Of a stretch of 64,000 nt of DNA, positions 17,074 through 26,784 are shown piece after piece. The DNA comes from Arthrobacter sp. QXT-31 (lineage in GTDB: Bacteria; Actinomycetota; Actinomycetes; Actinomycetales; Micrococcaceae). The notes under the pieces were generated by a model. That model searched no databases, had not been told where the DNA came from, and worked only from the letters and a program-made list of their open reading frames with translations. The position numbers were made by a program, and so were the translations under genes. The number at the start of each line of letters is the position of its first letter. Position 1 is the stretch's first letter. Location: the NCBI RefSeq assembly GCF_001969265.1, contig NZ_CP019304.1, positions 3,596,001-3,660,000 of the forward strand. The letters run 5' to 3'.

Positions 17074-18588
17074 TTGGAGAAGGTCAGCAGGCCCTGGCCT
17101 GCCCTCTGGTCCCTCGTCATCGGGTTCTTCATGATCCTGATCGACACCACGATCGTCTCGGTGGCCAACCCGCGGATCATGGAGGGGCTGGATACGGACA
17201 TTAATGCCGTCATCTGGGTCACCAGCGCCTATCTGCTCGCCTATGCGGTGCCGCTGCTGATCACCGGCAGGCTGGGCGACAGGTTCGGCCCGAAGCGGCT
17301 GTACCTGTCCGGCCTTGTGGTCTTCACCCTGGCTTCCTTGGGCTGCGGGCTGTCCGGCACGGTTGGAATGCTCATCGCCGCCCGCGTCCTGCAGGGCCTC
17401 GGGGCAGCCCTGATGGCGCCGCAGACCATGGCCGTGATCACCAGGATCTTCCCGCCGGACGGGCGGGGCGCCGCCATGGGCCTCTGGGGCGCCACCGCCG
17501 GCGTGGCCACGCTTGTGGGACCCATCCTGGGCGGCGTCCTCGTGGACGGCCTGGGCTGGGAATGGATTTTCTTCATCAACGTGCCCGTCGGGATCGTGGG
17601 CTTCATCCTGGCCTGGCGCTTCGTTCCGTCCCTGGCCACCCACCCGCACAGGTTCGACATTCCCGGGGTGGTGCTCAGCGCCGTCGGGCTTTTCCTGCTG
17701 GTGTTCGGCATCCAGGAGGGCGAGACGTACGACTGGGGCACCATCACCGGGCCGGTCACCGTGTGGGGGCTGATCATCAGCGGCATCGTGGTGCTGGCGC
17801 TCTTTGTTGGCTGGCAGGCGGCCAACAAGGGCGAACCGCTCCTGCCGCTGGCCCTCTTCAGGGACCGCAACTTCTCGCTGGCGAACATTGGCATCACCAC
17901 TGTCGGATTCACCGTCACCGCCTTCGTGCTTCCGCTCATTTTCTACTACCAGATCGTGCGGGACATGACCCCCACGCAATCCGCCCTGTTGATGGCGCCG
18001 ACGGCGCTGATCTCCGGTGCTTTGGCGCCCCTGGTGGGCAGGATCATCGACCGGGCGAACCCCAGATACATCACGTCCGCTGGCCTGCTGCTGATGGCCC
18101 TGGCGCTGTTCTGGAATTCCGCGCTCATGCATCCGGACACCCCCGTGTGGCTTTTCCTGCTGCCAAGCGCATTGCTCGGCTTCGCAAACGCCGGCATCTG
18201 GGCACCCCTGAGCTCCACCGCCACCCGCAACCTGCCGATGCGGCAGGCGGGGGCCGGCGCGGGCGTCTACAACACGACGCGGCAGATCGGCGCCGTCCTC
18301 GGCAGTGCCGCCATCGCCGTCGTTATGCAGGCCCGGCTCGCTGCGGAGCTTCCGGCGGCCACCGGGACGCCCGGGGTCGCCGGTGAAGCAAGTGGCTTCG
18401 GCGGCCAGTTGCCCCCGGCCCTCCATGACGGCTTCTCGACGGCGATGGGACAGTCGATCATGCTGCCTGCAGCTGTTATTGTGCTCGGCGCCGCGGTGGC
18501 CCTGTTCTTCGCCGGGCACAAGCCGGTGCAGGGATGGGGCGGGCAGCAGCCGGCATCCGGCCAGGACGCGGAGACGGCAGCGCGCTGA
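17074..18588 (+). CDS. MFS drug-efflux transporter, DHA2 (EmrB/QacA) family
   Basis: This ~504-residue, 14-helix transporter starts with FFMILIDTTIVSVANPRI, which holds the Asp in TM1 (motif D1) of DHA2 proteins. Motif A (GRLGDRFGPKRLYL) lies in the loop after TM2. Motif C (ATLVGPILGGVLVDGLGWEWIF, split over two segments) is also recognisable. Such proteins export lipophilic cations, drugs or metabolites with protons. The start is uncertain: TTG at 17074, 4 nt after the ankyrin gene, is the first fitting codon. It ends the ygfZ-ankyrin-MFS unit. The substrate is not predictable. Confidence 0.88.
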   Translation: MEKVSRPWPALWSLVIGFFMILIDTTIVSVANPRIMEGLDTDINAVIWVTSAYLLAYAVPLLITGRLGDRFGPKRLYLSGLVVFTLASLGCGLSGTVGMLIAARVLQGLGAALMAPQTMAVITRIFPPDGRGAAMGLWGATAGVATLVGPILGGVLVDGLGWEWIFFINVPVGIVGFILAWRFVPSLATHPHRFDIPGVVLSAVGLFLLVFGIQEGETYDWGTITGPVTVWGLIISGIVVLALFVGWQAANKGEPLLPLALFRDRNFSLANIGITTVGFTVTAFVLPLIFYYQIVRDMTPTQSALLMAPTALISGALAPLVGRIIDRANPRYITSAGLLLMALALFWNSALMHPDTPVWLFLLPSALLGFANAGIWAPLSSTATRNLPMRQAGAGAGVYNTTRQIGAVLGSAAIAVVMQARLAAELPAATGTPGVAGEASGFGGQLPPALHDGFSTAMGQSIMLPAAVIVLGAAVALFFAGHKPVQGWGGQQPASGQDAETAAR

Positions 18589-18614
18589 CGCTGGACGGCT
18601 GCGCTGTCCGGCGC

Positions 18615-19331
18615 CTAGCCGAGCAGCACGCTGGTCTGGATGCCCCCGGTGGAAAAGCCCAGGCTGCGGGCCGTGGCCAGTGAGCCCTTGTTGCTGACGT
18701 CGGTGCGCCACTGCAGCGTCAGCCCCGAGGCCAGTGCCTCGTGGGCAGCCACCGAGGCGGCCAGCGATCCCAGTCCGCGGCGCCGCCACTCCGGCGCGAC
18801 GAGAACCCCCATGTGGGCGAGGATCCCTTCCCATTCGGAGTAGGCGCCGCAGGCCACCGGCACCCGCTGCCCCTCGTCGTCGTGAATGATGGTGTAGCGG
18901 TTCTCGAGGTCGGACAGGCCCACCTCGTTCACGTCATCGGGCGGGCACAGTCCCTCGAGTTCGATAGCCTCCGGGTTGCCGTGCGACACCGTCAGCTCCT
19001 CCGCCGGCTGCAGCAGCGGCAGGTCGTCCGCGAAGAAGAGCGCGGCCGACCCCTGGCCATGGCCGCCGTGGCGGCGGGTGATGGTCAGCAGGGTGACGTG
19101 CTGGGCCATCTCCTCATCGGAAATGCCGGCAGCGGCGTCCACCGCCCACTCGGGACCCACCAGGGCCGAGCTGCCGAACAGACGGACGAACTCCACCGAG
19201 TGCGCGGCGTCGTCAACCCTGGTGATCCGCTCCCCGGTTTCCAGCGCGCGGGCGAAAGCACCGTCGTCGAGCCCCAGGCGGCGCGCCCAGGCAAGCTGGA
19301 TGATGGCGGCGGATCCGGGGTCAAGACTCAT
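18615..19331 (-). CDS. GNAT family N-acetyltransferase
   Basis: This 238-residue protein has its GNAT core in the C-terminal third. VLVAPEWRRRGLGSLAASVA is the acetyl-CoA pyrophosphate-binding motif A, and WRTDVSNKGSLATARSLGF is motif B. The N-terminal ~120 residues (including TRRHGGHGQGSAALFFADDL) are probably the acceptor domain. It is convergent with the MFS gene. TAGGCT 6 nt before the ATG suggests a leaderless single-gene transcript. The substrate is unknown. Confidence 0.8.
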   Translation of the reverse strand: MSLDPGSAAIIQLAWARRLGLDDGAFARALETGERITRVDDAAHSVEFVRLFGSSALVGPEWAVDAAAGISDEEMAQHVTLLTITRRHGGHGQGSAALFFADDLPLLQPAEELTVSHGNPEAIELEGLCPPDDVNEVGLSDLENRYTIIHDDEGQRVPVACGAYSEWEGILAHMGVLVAPEWRRRGLGSLAASVAAHEALASGLTLQWRTDVSNKGSLATARSLGFSTGGIQTSVLLG

Positions 19332-19337
19332 GCTCCC

Positions 19338-19343
19338 AGCCTA
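19338..19343 (-). promoter_or_regulatory. -10 box (TAGGCT) for leaderless GNAT gene at 18615-19331
   Basis: TAGGCT on the minus strand ends exactly 6 nt before the ATG at 19331. Confidence 0.5.
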
Positions 19344-19384
19344 CCGATCCCCGCCACCGACGGGCCCCACTCCACACGGTCCCG

Positions 19385-19448
19385 GCGCGAACGTACAGTT
19401 GTGGCCCCAATTCGCCACGGAAATGGGGCCACAAGTGTACGTTCGCGC
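19385..19448. repeat. intergenic palindrome 1 (25-bp arms)
   Basis: The arms 19385-19409 and 19424-19448 are inverted copies of 25 nt with one mismatch, beginning GCGCGAACGTACA, around a 14-nt loop. It lies between the pfkA 3' end and the GNAT gene, so it may terminate pfkA. It is longer than a normal terminator and lacks a T-run. Confidence 0.8.
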
Positions 19449-19470
19449 TATGAGAAGGTGTGGGCAGGGC

Positions 19471-20496
<1,026 letters not shown>

Positions 20497-20562
20497 TTTC
20501 TTGGCTCAAATCCTGGTTTCGAAGGGTTTACGGGCAGAGCGCCACGCTGAGCTCAATTAGAG

Positions 20563-20593
20563 ATTCTACTGGTGAGTGTGCGGTAGGACACAA
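20563..20593 (-). promoter_or_regulatory. putative pfkA promoter
   Basis: On the minus strand TTGTGT (20588-20593) and TAGAAT (20563-20568) are separated by 19 nt, one or two more than ideal, leaving a ~60-nt leader to the pfkA ATG. Confidence 0.35.
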
Positions 20594-20649
20594 ACAGTTA
20601 CACCGCAGGGGAGCCCGGACGCCGGGATCCGGCAGCGGCCGGGACAACG

Positions 20650-20683
20650 GAATGCCCCCGTTCCGGAGGGAACGGGGGCATTC
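20650..20683 (-). terminator. terminator of the PspC-protein operon
   Basis: A perfect 15-bp stem (GAATGCCCCCGTTCC with its complement) closes a 4-nt loop, 40 nt beyond the stop of the 20723 gene and before the pfkA promoter. Confidence 0.75.
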
Positions 20684-20722
20684 TCTGAAGGGCCGACGGC
20701 GGGTGCCCGCCGACGGTGGCTG

Positions 20723-20977
20723 CTACTGGCCGATGCCGCGCTTTCCGAGGAAGGACTCAAGCGGGATCGAGTTGTTCTGGTCCGGCAGGATCAGCCACGC
20801 CGCCAGGTAGAACACAACGGCCGGGCCGGGCAGCAGGCACAAGACGAGGAAGCCGATCCGGACGAATGCCACGTCCACGTTCAGCTTCTGGGCGATTCCG
20901 CCGCACACGCCGCCGAGCCAGCGCTGCGGTCCGCGCTTCAGGCCAAGGCCCCTGACAATGCTGAAGAACTTTTCCAT
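20723..20977 (-). CDS. PspC-domain membrane protein
   Basis: This 84-residue protein is essentially one PspC domain: LGGVCGGIAQKLNVDVAFVRIGFLV followed by a second hydrophobic stretch (PGPAVVFYLAAWLILP). PspC domains sense or transmit envelope stress and bind membrane partners. It is the last gene of a three-gene minus-strand operon led by the larger PspC protein, and lies 3 nt after the 20981 gene. Confidence 0.85.
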   Translation of the reverse strand: MEKFFSIVRGLGLKRGPQRWLGGVCGGIAQKLNVDVAFVRIGFLVLCLLPGPAVVFYLAAWLILPDQNNSIPLESFLGKRGIGQ

Positions 20978-20980
20978 GGT

Positions 20981-21265
20981 TCAAGACTTCCCGTTTGTTG
21001 CGCCGTTGTCACGTTTCCGTGCTGAGAGCAGGCCGCCGATCACCAGTGCGGCTCCGGCTCCGATCATCAGGCCGATCAGCACATACGTCCCGTTCAGGAC
21101 CACGATGCCCAGCTGGGAGATGACGATCAGGACGGCCAGGGCGAGGACGACGAGGCCCCAGACGATGGTGCCTACCCGGGCCGGTGCTTCAGCAGGTTCG
21201 TCCCTGTCTCCGATGGAGGGTTTGGGTGCAGGGTTTCGTTCCGGAGCCGGATCAAAACTGTTCAT
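20981..21265 (-). CDS. two-TM membrane protein between two PspC genes
   Basis: This 94-residue protein has a charged, Pro-rich N-terminus (about 30 residues), then two transmembrane helices (GTIVWGLVVLALAVLIVI and YVLIGLMIGAGAALVIGGLL) and a short basic tail. It starts 1 nt after the stop of the 21267 gene, so it is coupled to the PspC operon. The function is unknown; an accessory envelope-stress role is inferred from position. Confidence 0.7.
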   Translation of the reverse strand: MNSFDPAPERNPAPKPSIGDRDEPAEAPARVGTIVWGLVVLALAVLIVISQLGIVVLNGTYVLIGLMIGAGAALVIGGLLSARKRDNGATNGKS

Positions 21266-21266
21266 G

Positions 21267-22832
21267 TCAGTTTCCTTCCTGGATGGTGACGTTGCTCACG
21301 GTGCCGTCGATCTGCAGGATCAGCCGCGCGCCTGGCTTGTCCGAGTTGTAGCTGCTCTGCCGGGAGGTGATGCCGCCGCGGCTGCCCGTGCCCTCATTCA
21401 GGTTGCCCAGGGTCATGTCGGCCCGGACATCCACCGGCACAGTGCGCGGGATGACAACCGTCAGGTTGCTCGCGGTGGCGTCGAGGGGAATTACGACGTC
21501 GGTGCCCAGGGGCGGGTTCAGGTCCAGGCCGGACAGGTCGACAGTTCCCCGGCCTCCGGTGATCTGAAAGCCCTCACGGGCCTGTTCGATGGTGACGGGA
21601 TTCCAGTCTGCGTTCTGGAAGCGGAACCGGTCGCCGTTGGGCACCGCGCTGAAGACGCCTCCGACGATGAGCGCCACCACGGCGAAGAATCCGAGGATGC
21701 CGGAGGTCCTGCCGCGCAGGCCGGCCAGCAGGATGCCGAGTCCCAGGACCGCCGCACCGGCTGCCCAGACCACAGCGTTCGCCGAGCTGCCCAGCTCAAT
21801 CAGGTTGCCGGCGTCGAGCGCCTTCAGTGCCCCGCCGGCCAGCAGCGCCAGTCCGGCGGTGATGGCTACGGCCGGCGCGCCCGGGCCGGCCGGCTTCGGC
21901 TTGGATGCCGGAACAGGGGCCGGGACGGGTGCAGGCCGCCACGGCGGCAGGCCACCGTGGGAGCCCGAAGGGGAGGCCGGGCCGTATGGTTCATTGGCGC
22001 CGTATGACGGGATGGCGTCCGGCGTCGGAGGCACCGTGTAGGGCTGGGTTGGGGCAGGGCTGGCGGCAGCGAAGGAGGACGCCGGGAACGGTGAGGATTC
22101 GGCTGCAGCAGCTGACGGGCTGCCGGGGGTTGCGTAGCCGTAGGACCCACGGGCGCTGTCTATCGGTGTACCGGCGCGGTTCTTGCTGCGCTGGGTCAGG
22201 TAGTAGATCAGGTAGATCACCCCGCCGATCCAGAACAGCGCCCAGAAGAAGCCGAAGCTGTCGTGGCCCCATCCCCAGAAGCCGCCGCCCATGCCGGTGA
22301 GGCCGATGATCGTGGTGATGAGCGCCCCCGTCATGCCGGTGCTCCAGCGGCCGGCGCCAGCCTCCTGGGTGTGGATCCGGCCGTCGGGCTCAGGCAGCAG
22401 GGCCCAGCCGAGGCCGTACAGGAGGATCCCGATGCCTGCGAACAGCGTCAGCACGATGAAGATGCCGCGCACGATCAGCGGATCGATCCCCATCCGTTCG
22501 GCGATGCCGCTTGAGACGCCCCCGATCCAGCGGTCGCGGCCCCGGTGGACGCCGTGACTGCGGATCCAGTCGAAGAAGTTCAGTGGCTCGGCGGTCCCGC
22601 CGCCGCCGGAAGCAGCGTACGCGGATGCGCCGTAAGCCGGCCCGGCGTGGCTTCCCGATGGCGGCGGGAACAGCGGTTCCGTCGGGTTTTCCCGTGGTGT
22701 GGGGTTTTCCGCGGCTGTGGCGTTCTCCGGTTCCCCGGAGTTTTGGGGTGCGTGCTCCGGTTCCTGGCCGGCGTTGCCCCCGGACGGGGTGGCCGGGTGG
22801 CCTTCACTGGGGTTGGGGTTCTGCGAGTTCAT
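21267..22832 (-). CDS. PspC-domain protein with LiaF-like C-terminal region
   Basis: This ~521-residue protein begins with a ~90-residue disordered Asn/Pro/Glu-rich segment. A PspC domain (DRWIGGVSSGIAERMG and IDPLIVRGIFIVLTLFAG) is followed by several TM helices, a second Pro-rich linker, more TM helices, and a soluble C-terminal beta-rich region (DVVIPLDATASNLTVVIPRT). That region resembles LiaF/DUF2154 cell-wall stress sensors. ATG at 22832 was chosen because the longer frame upstream runs into the divergent promoter. It is divergent from a PspC-containing histidine kinase, so the pair likely forms one envelope-stress circuit. Confidence 0.8.
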   Translation of the reverse strand: MNSQNPNPSEGHPATPSGGNAGQEPEHAPQNSGEPENATAAENPTPRENPTEPLFPPPSGSHAGPAYGASAYAASGGGGTAEPLNFFDWIRSHGVHRGRDRWIGGVSSGIAERMGIDPLIVRGIFIVLTLFAGIGILLYGLGWALLPEPDGRIHTQEAGAGRWSTGMTGALITTIIGLTGMGGGFWGWGHDSFGFFWALFWIGGVIYLIYYLTQRSKNRAGTPIDSARGSYGYATPGSPSAAAAESSPFPASSFAAASPAPTQPYTVPPTPDAIPSYGANEPYGPASPSGSHGGLPPWRPAPVPAPVPASKPKPAGPGAPAVAITAGLALLAGGALKALDAGNLIELGSSANAVVWAAGAAVLGLGILLAGLRGRTSGILGFFAVVALIVGGVFSAVPNGDRFRFQNADWNPVTIEQAREGFQITGGRGTVDLSGLDLNPPLGTDVVIPLDATASNLTVVIPRTVPVDVRADMTLGNLNEGTGSRGGITSRQSSYNSDKPGARLILQIDGTVSNVTIQEGN

Positions 22833-22944
22833 ACTTCGATACTGCCGTTTGAGCTGGTCAGCCTCTATTGGGGAACACCCTGAGCCGTCCCTGACTCGCC
22901 CCGGGTTCACCCTCAGATCGGGCCTCGGGAACCCTGAAACGTGT

Positions 22945-22950
22945 TTGGAT
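22945..22950 (+). promoter_or_regulatory. weak -10-like box (TTGGAT) before the PspC histidine kinase
   Basis: TTGGAT stands 6 nt before the ATG at 22957. It differs from TANNNT at the second base, so the leaderless reading is weaker than at other genes here. Confidence 0.3.
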
Positions 22951-22956
22951 TGATGC

Positions 22957-24357
22957 ATGACCACAGCCCCTGTCCGCCCTCCTCTGGTCCGCAGCAGCGA
23001 CCGGGTGATCGCCGGTGTCTGCTCCGGCCTGGCGGTGCACCTGGGCTGGCCGGTGCGCATGGTCCGGATCGGCATGGTGGTGGCCGCCTTTGCGGGCGGT
23101 GCCGGGCTCGCGTTCTACGCGTGGCTGTGGATCATGGTTCCCACCGCGGATGAGAACGCCAAGCGCAATGCCCGCCGCCCGGCGTCGCCCATTGCTCCGG
23201 CCGTGAGCCTGCCGCCGGCGGGCATCCAGCAGGCCCCCGCCGTCCCTTCCTCGCCCGCGTCAGGCTCGCCGTTGGGATCAGGCTCCCCGTCGGCGGGGGA
23301 GTACGACGCCGGCACCGCCTCCCAGCCTCCGGAACCTGCCGCTGTGGCCGGGCCCGGCACATGGTTCCGGGTCCGGAGCATGCGCTACGGTAAGGAGATC
23401 CTGCTGGGCGCCGGGCTCCTGCTCGTCGCCGCGATCCTGATCGCCAGGCTGCTGGGCGTGGAGGTGCCCCTGGGCACGCTGATCCCGGCGGCGGCAATAC
23501 TCGGCGGCGCGGCAATTGCCTGGATGCAACTGGATGAAACCCGCCGCGCCGGGCTCGTCGACAAAACGAAGGCGGATCAGGCTGGCGGCTGGGCGCGCCT
23601 CGCTGCTGGCCTCGCACTCGTGGTGGCCGGGGTACTGGTCATGGTGTCCGGGTCGGGCTCATGGGAGCAGACCTGGCTCGCGCTGCTCGCCTCCGTAGCG
23701 GTACTGGGCGGAGTGGCGCTGGTGCTGCTGCCCTGGGGGCTGAAGTTCTGGCGTGACCTGGAGGCCGAGCGGGCCGGCCGGGTGCGGGAGACCGAGCGCG
23801 CCGAGATCGCCGCCCACCTGCACGACTCCGTGCTCCAGACGCTTGCCCTGATCCAGCGCCGGGCAGGAAACGAGCACGACGTCGTCCGCCTGGCCCGGGC
23901 CCAGGAGCGCGAACTGCGGGGCTGGCTCTTCAAGGACCCCGCCGCCGACGCAGGCCAGCTCTCGGATCGGATCAAGGCCGCCGCGGCGGAGGTCGAGGAC
24001 GGCCTCGGGCACGCCGTCGACGTCGTGACCGTGGGGGACGCGGGGATGACCGAACGCCACGAGGCGCTGGTCCAGGCCAGCCGCGAGGCCATGCTGAACG
24101 CTGCCCGCCATGGCGGCGGTCCGGTCTCCGTCTACCTGGAGGTGTCCGACGGCGGCGCGGAAGTCTTCGTCAAGGACCGGGGCCCGGGCTTCGAGCTGCA
24201 CAACGTCCCGCACGACAGGCTGGGTGTTCGGGAATCGATCATCGGCCGGATGAAACGGCACGGCGGAAACGCCGATATCAACAGCGGACCGGACGGCACT
24301 GAGGTGCGGCTCAGGCTGCCTGCGGAGGCCGGGGAGAACGGGGAAGGGAAGTCATGA
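22957..24357 (+). CDS. sensor histidine kinase with N-terminal PspC domain
   Basis: This 466-residue kinase has an N-terminal PspC domain (DRVIAGVCSGLAVHLGW, then MVRIGMVVAAFAGGAGLAFY). A Pro-rich linker and four TM helices (about 150-270) follow, then a NarL-type kinase core. The H-box is EIAAHLHDSVLQTL with phospho-acceptor H289. The ATPase domain shows REAMLNAARHGG (N box) and VKDRGPGFEL (G1). It probably reads envelope stress through its PspC domain and phosphorylates the regulator encoded by the overlapping next gene. Confidence 0.92.
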   Translation: MTTAPVRPPLVRSSDRVIAGVCSGLAVHLGWPVRMVRIGMVVAAFAGGAGLAFYAWLWIMVPTADENAKRNARRPASPIAPAVSLPPAGIQQAPAVPSSPASGSPLGSGSPSAGEYDAGTASQPPEPAAVAGPGTWFRVRSMRYGKEILLGAGLLLVAAILIARLLGVEVPLGTLIPAAAILGGAAIAWMQLDETRRAGLVDKTKADQAGGWARLAAGLALVVAGVLVMVSGSGSWEQTWLALLASVAVLGGVALVLLPWGLKFWRDLEAERAGRVRETERAEIAAHLHDSVLQTLALIQRRAGNEHDVVRLARAQERELRGWLFKDPAADAGQLSDRIKAAAAEVEDGLGHAVDVVTVGDAGMTERHEALVQASREAMLNAARHGGGPVSVYLEVSDGGAEVFVKDRGPGFELHNVPHDRLGVRESIIGRMKRHGGNADINSGPDGTEVRLRLPAEAGENGEGKS

Positions 24358-25031
24358 GCACACCAGCAGGGGCGGCCGCGGCGGGAAGAACCGTACGGGT
24401 CGTGATCGTTGATGACCACGCAATCTTCCGCTCCGGCCTCAAAGCCGACCTGGACCCGAGCGTGGTGGTGGTCGGGGAGGCCGGCACCGTGGAACAGGCC
24501 ATCGACGTCATCGCTGCCGCACGGCCCGACGTCGTACTGCTGGACGTGCACCTGCCCGGCGGACGCGGCGGGGGAGGGCGGGAAGTCATCGCCGGATCGG
24601 CGGCGCTCCTCGGAACTACCCGGTTCCTCGCCCTGAGCGTGTCCGATGCCGCCGAAGACGTCGTGGCCGTGATCCGGGCCGGTGCCCGCGGCTACGTCAC
24701 CAAGACCATCTCCGGGGCGGAAATCACGGACGCCGTGTTCCGGGTTGCCGGCGGAGACGCCGTGTTCTCGCCGCGCCTGGCCGGCTTTGTCCTGGACGCC
24801 TTCGGCACGGCCCCGGCCGACATTGCCGACGACGAACTGGACAAGCTCTCAGCCCGCGAACTCGAGGTGATGCGGCTGATCGCCCGCGGTTACAGCTACA
24901 AGGAGGTGGCCAAGGAACTCTTCATCTCGATCAAGACCGTGGAAACCCACGTTTCGGCGGTGCTCCGGAAGCTGCAGCTCTCCAGCCGCCATGAACTGAC
25001 CAAGTGGGCCGCCGAACGCCGCCTCCTCTAG
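24354..25031 (+). CDS. NarL/LuxR-type response regulator
   Basis: This 225-residue regulator has a receiver domain with the acidic pair D20-D21 and phospho-acceptor D64 (VVLLDVHLPGG), a Lys near 113 (YVTKTISG), and a C-terminal LuxR helix-turn-helix (ARELEVMRLIARGYSYKEVA). Its ATG overlaps the kinase stop (ATGA), so the two are co-translated. The likely target is the divergent PspC operon and its own promoter; this is inferred from position. Confidence 0.93.
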   Translation: MSTPAGAAAAGRTVRVVIVDDHAIFRSGLKADLDPSVVVVGEAGTVEQAIDVIAAARPDVVLLDVHLPGGRGGGGREVIAGSAALLGTTRFLALSVSDAAEDVVAVIRAGARGYVTKTISGAEITDAVFRVAGGDAVFSPRLAGFVLDAFGTAPADIADDELDKLSARELEVMRLIARGYSYKEVAKELFISIKTVETHVSAVLRKLQLSSRHELTKWAAERRLL

Positions 25032-25042
25032 CGCCGGCCCAG

Positions 25043-25133
25043 ACGCTCTCTCACTTCCTGCCGCTTAACCCCGAACGCTCTCTCACCGGGTGAGAGAGCG
25101 TTCGGGGTTGCCGTGCAGGAAATGAGAGAGCGT
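25043..25133. repeat. intergenic palindrome 2, nested double hairpin
   Basis: The inner arms 25067-25087 and 25089-25109 are perfect 21-nt complements (beginning AACCCCGAACGC). The outer arms 25043-25061 and 25115-25133 match over 19 nt with one mismatch. The motif CGCTCTCTCA occurs twice on each strand. It fills the gap between two convergent genes and may act as a bidirectional terminator. Confidence 0.85.
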
Positions 25134-25139
25134 GCCGGG

Positions 25140-26357
25140 TTACTGGGCCTTGCCGAGGAAGTCCTGCAGGCGGCCGACGCCGGTGGCGAGGTCCTCATCG
25201 CCCAGGGCGTAGGAGAGGCGCAGGTAGCCGGACGGGCCAAAGGCTTCGCCGGGAACGACGGCGACCTCCACCTCGTCCAGGATCAGTGCGGCCAGCGCGG
25301 CGGAAGTTTCGGGCCGGACCGGACCGTTCGCCGTCGGGAATTCCTTACCCAGCAGCCCGCGGACGTCGGCGTACACGTAAAAGGCGCCCTTCGGCGTCGG
25401 GCATTCAACGCCCTCGATCGCGTTGAGCCCGTCCACGATGGCCTTCCGGCGGCGGTCAAACGCGACCTTCATCTCGTCCACCGCGGTGAGCGGACCGGAG
25501 ACAGCGGCCAGGGCGGCGATCTGCGGGATGTTGGAGACGTTGGAGGTGGCGTGCGACTGCAGGTTGGTGGCCGCCTTGATGACGTCGGCGGGGCCGATCA
25601 TCCAGCCCACGCGCCAGCCGGTCATCGCATAGGTCTTGGCCACACCGTTGAGGATCACAACCTTGTCGCCCAGTTCGGGGGCGGCGGTGGCGATGGAGGT
25701 GAACGGAACGCCGTCGTACGTCAGGTGCTCGTAGATCTCGTCGGTGACCACCCACAGGCCCTTGGCCGCGGCCCACTTGCCGATTTCAGCAACCTGCTCG
25801 GGGGAGTAGACGGAGCCGGTGGGGTTCGACGGCGAGACGAACAGCAGGATCTTCGTGCGGTCCGTGACGGCCGCCTCGAGCTGCTCCACGGTCACCAGGT
25901 AGTCCTGCTCCGGCCCGGCGAAGACCTCCACCGGAACGCCGCCGGCGAGGCGGATGGCCTCGGGGTAGGTGGTCCAGAACGGCGTCGGAACAATCACTTC
26001 GTCGCCCGGATCCACCAGGGTGGCGAACGTGTTGTAGACGGCCTGCTTGCCGCCGTTGGTGACCAGCACCTGGGAGGGGTCGGCCTTGTAGCCGGAATCC
26101 CGGAAGGTCTTCTCGGCGATGGCCTTCTTCAGCTCGGGGAGGCCGCCCGCGGGGGAGTAGCGGTGGTACTTCGGCTGGCTGGCGGCGTCGATGGCGGCCT
26201 GGACGATGTAGTCCGGAGTGGGGAAGTCGGGCTCGCCAGCGCCGAACCCAATCACCGGCCGGCCGGCCGCCTTCAGCGCCTTGGCCTTGGCATCAACGGC
26301 CAGGGTGGCGGATTCGGCAATGGCGGAAATGCGTTGGGAAACGCGGGCGGCAGACAT
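25140..26357 (-). CDS. aspC: PLP-dependent aminotransferase, aspartate type I
   Basis: This 405-residue fold-type I aminotransferase of subclass Ib transfers amino groups between aspartate (possibly prephenate) and 2-oxoglutarate. The PLP lysine is K241 in [16 protein letters not shown], the ring-contacting Asp is D206 ([10 protein letters not shown]), and the substrate-carboxylate Arg lies in [15 protein letters not shown] at 175-181 is typical. The start at 26357 gives the normal length ([10 protein letters not shown]). The promoter may be TAGAGT at 26416-26421 on the minus strand. Substrate range is inferred. Confidence 0.88.
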   Translation of the reverse strand: MSAARVSQRISAIAESATLAVDAKAKALKAAGRPVIGFGAGEPDFPTPDYIVQAAIDAASQPKYHRYSPAGGLPELKKAIAEKTFRDSGYKADPSQVLVTNGGKQAVYNTFATLVDPGDEVIVPTPFWTTYPEAIRLAGGVPVEVFAGPEQDYLVTVEQLEAAVTDRTKILLFVSPSNPTGSVYSPEQVAEIGKWAAAKGLWVVTDEIYEHLTYDGVPFTSIATAAPELGDKVVILNGVAKTYAMTGWRVGWMIGPADVIKAATNLQSHATSNVSNIPQIAALAAVSGPLTAVDEMKVAFDRRRKAIVDGLNAIEGVECPTPKGAFYVYADVRGLLGKEFPTANGPVRPETSAALAALILDEVEVAVVPGEAFGPSGYLRLSYALGDEDLATGVGRLQDFLGKAQ

Positions 26358-26514
26358 GGCAGGTCCGTTCTTCGCTTGCAGCTGGAGAGCTGAATGGTGG
26401 AATTCGACGGAATCTACTCTATGCTGTTCACCGGATCGTTCGAGGTGGAACACGGATTTGTGACTGCGGTGCAGCGCGCCTCCGGAAGCTGAAAACGGTC
26501 CGAAGTGAGGCCGG

Positions 26515-26544
26515 TTCGACGTAAGCGCAGTTGTTGCGTAGACT
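26515..26544 (+). promoter_or_regulatory. promoter of tRNA-Trp (and possibly secE-nusG)
   Basis: TTCGAC (26515-26520) and TAGACT (26539-26544) are separated by 18 nt, about 85 nt before the tRNA. The remaining sequence 26358-26514 contains no gene. Confidence 0.5.
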
Positions 26545-26629
26545 GGTTCTCCGGTGTTGAAAACACGGATGATGACGTGCGCCCCAGATGGCCTTGGGGA
26601 AGTGCGGCCTGCATCGGTTTTCGATCCAT

Positions 26630-26702
26630 AGGGTAGTGGCGCAATTGGTAGCGCAGCGGTCTCCAAAACCGCAGGTTGCAGGTTCGAGTCCTGTCTGCCC
26701 TG
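26630..26702 (+). tRNA. trnW: tRNA-Trp (anticodon CCA)
   Basis: A complete cloverleaf is visible: a 7-bp acceptor stem (AGGGTAG with CTGCCCT, one G-T pair), a D arm GCGC-AATTGGTA-GCGC, an anticodon stem GCGGT/ACCGC with loop CTCCAAA holding CCA at 26663-26665, and a T arm GCAGG-TTCGAGT-CCTGT. The discriminator base is G and no CCA tail is encoded. tRNA-Trp before secE is a conserved gene order. Confidence 0.97.
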
Positions 26703-26784
26703 CGCAGGCTGTTCCGGCGAAAAGCCGGGGCAAGCGCAGCAACAAAAAGGTTCAGTTCAGAGCCGGGTAATCCGACTTGCGAGG

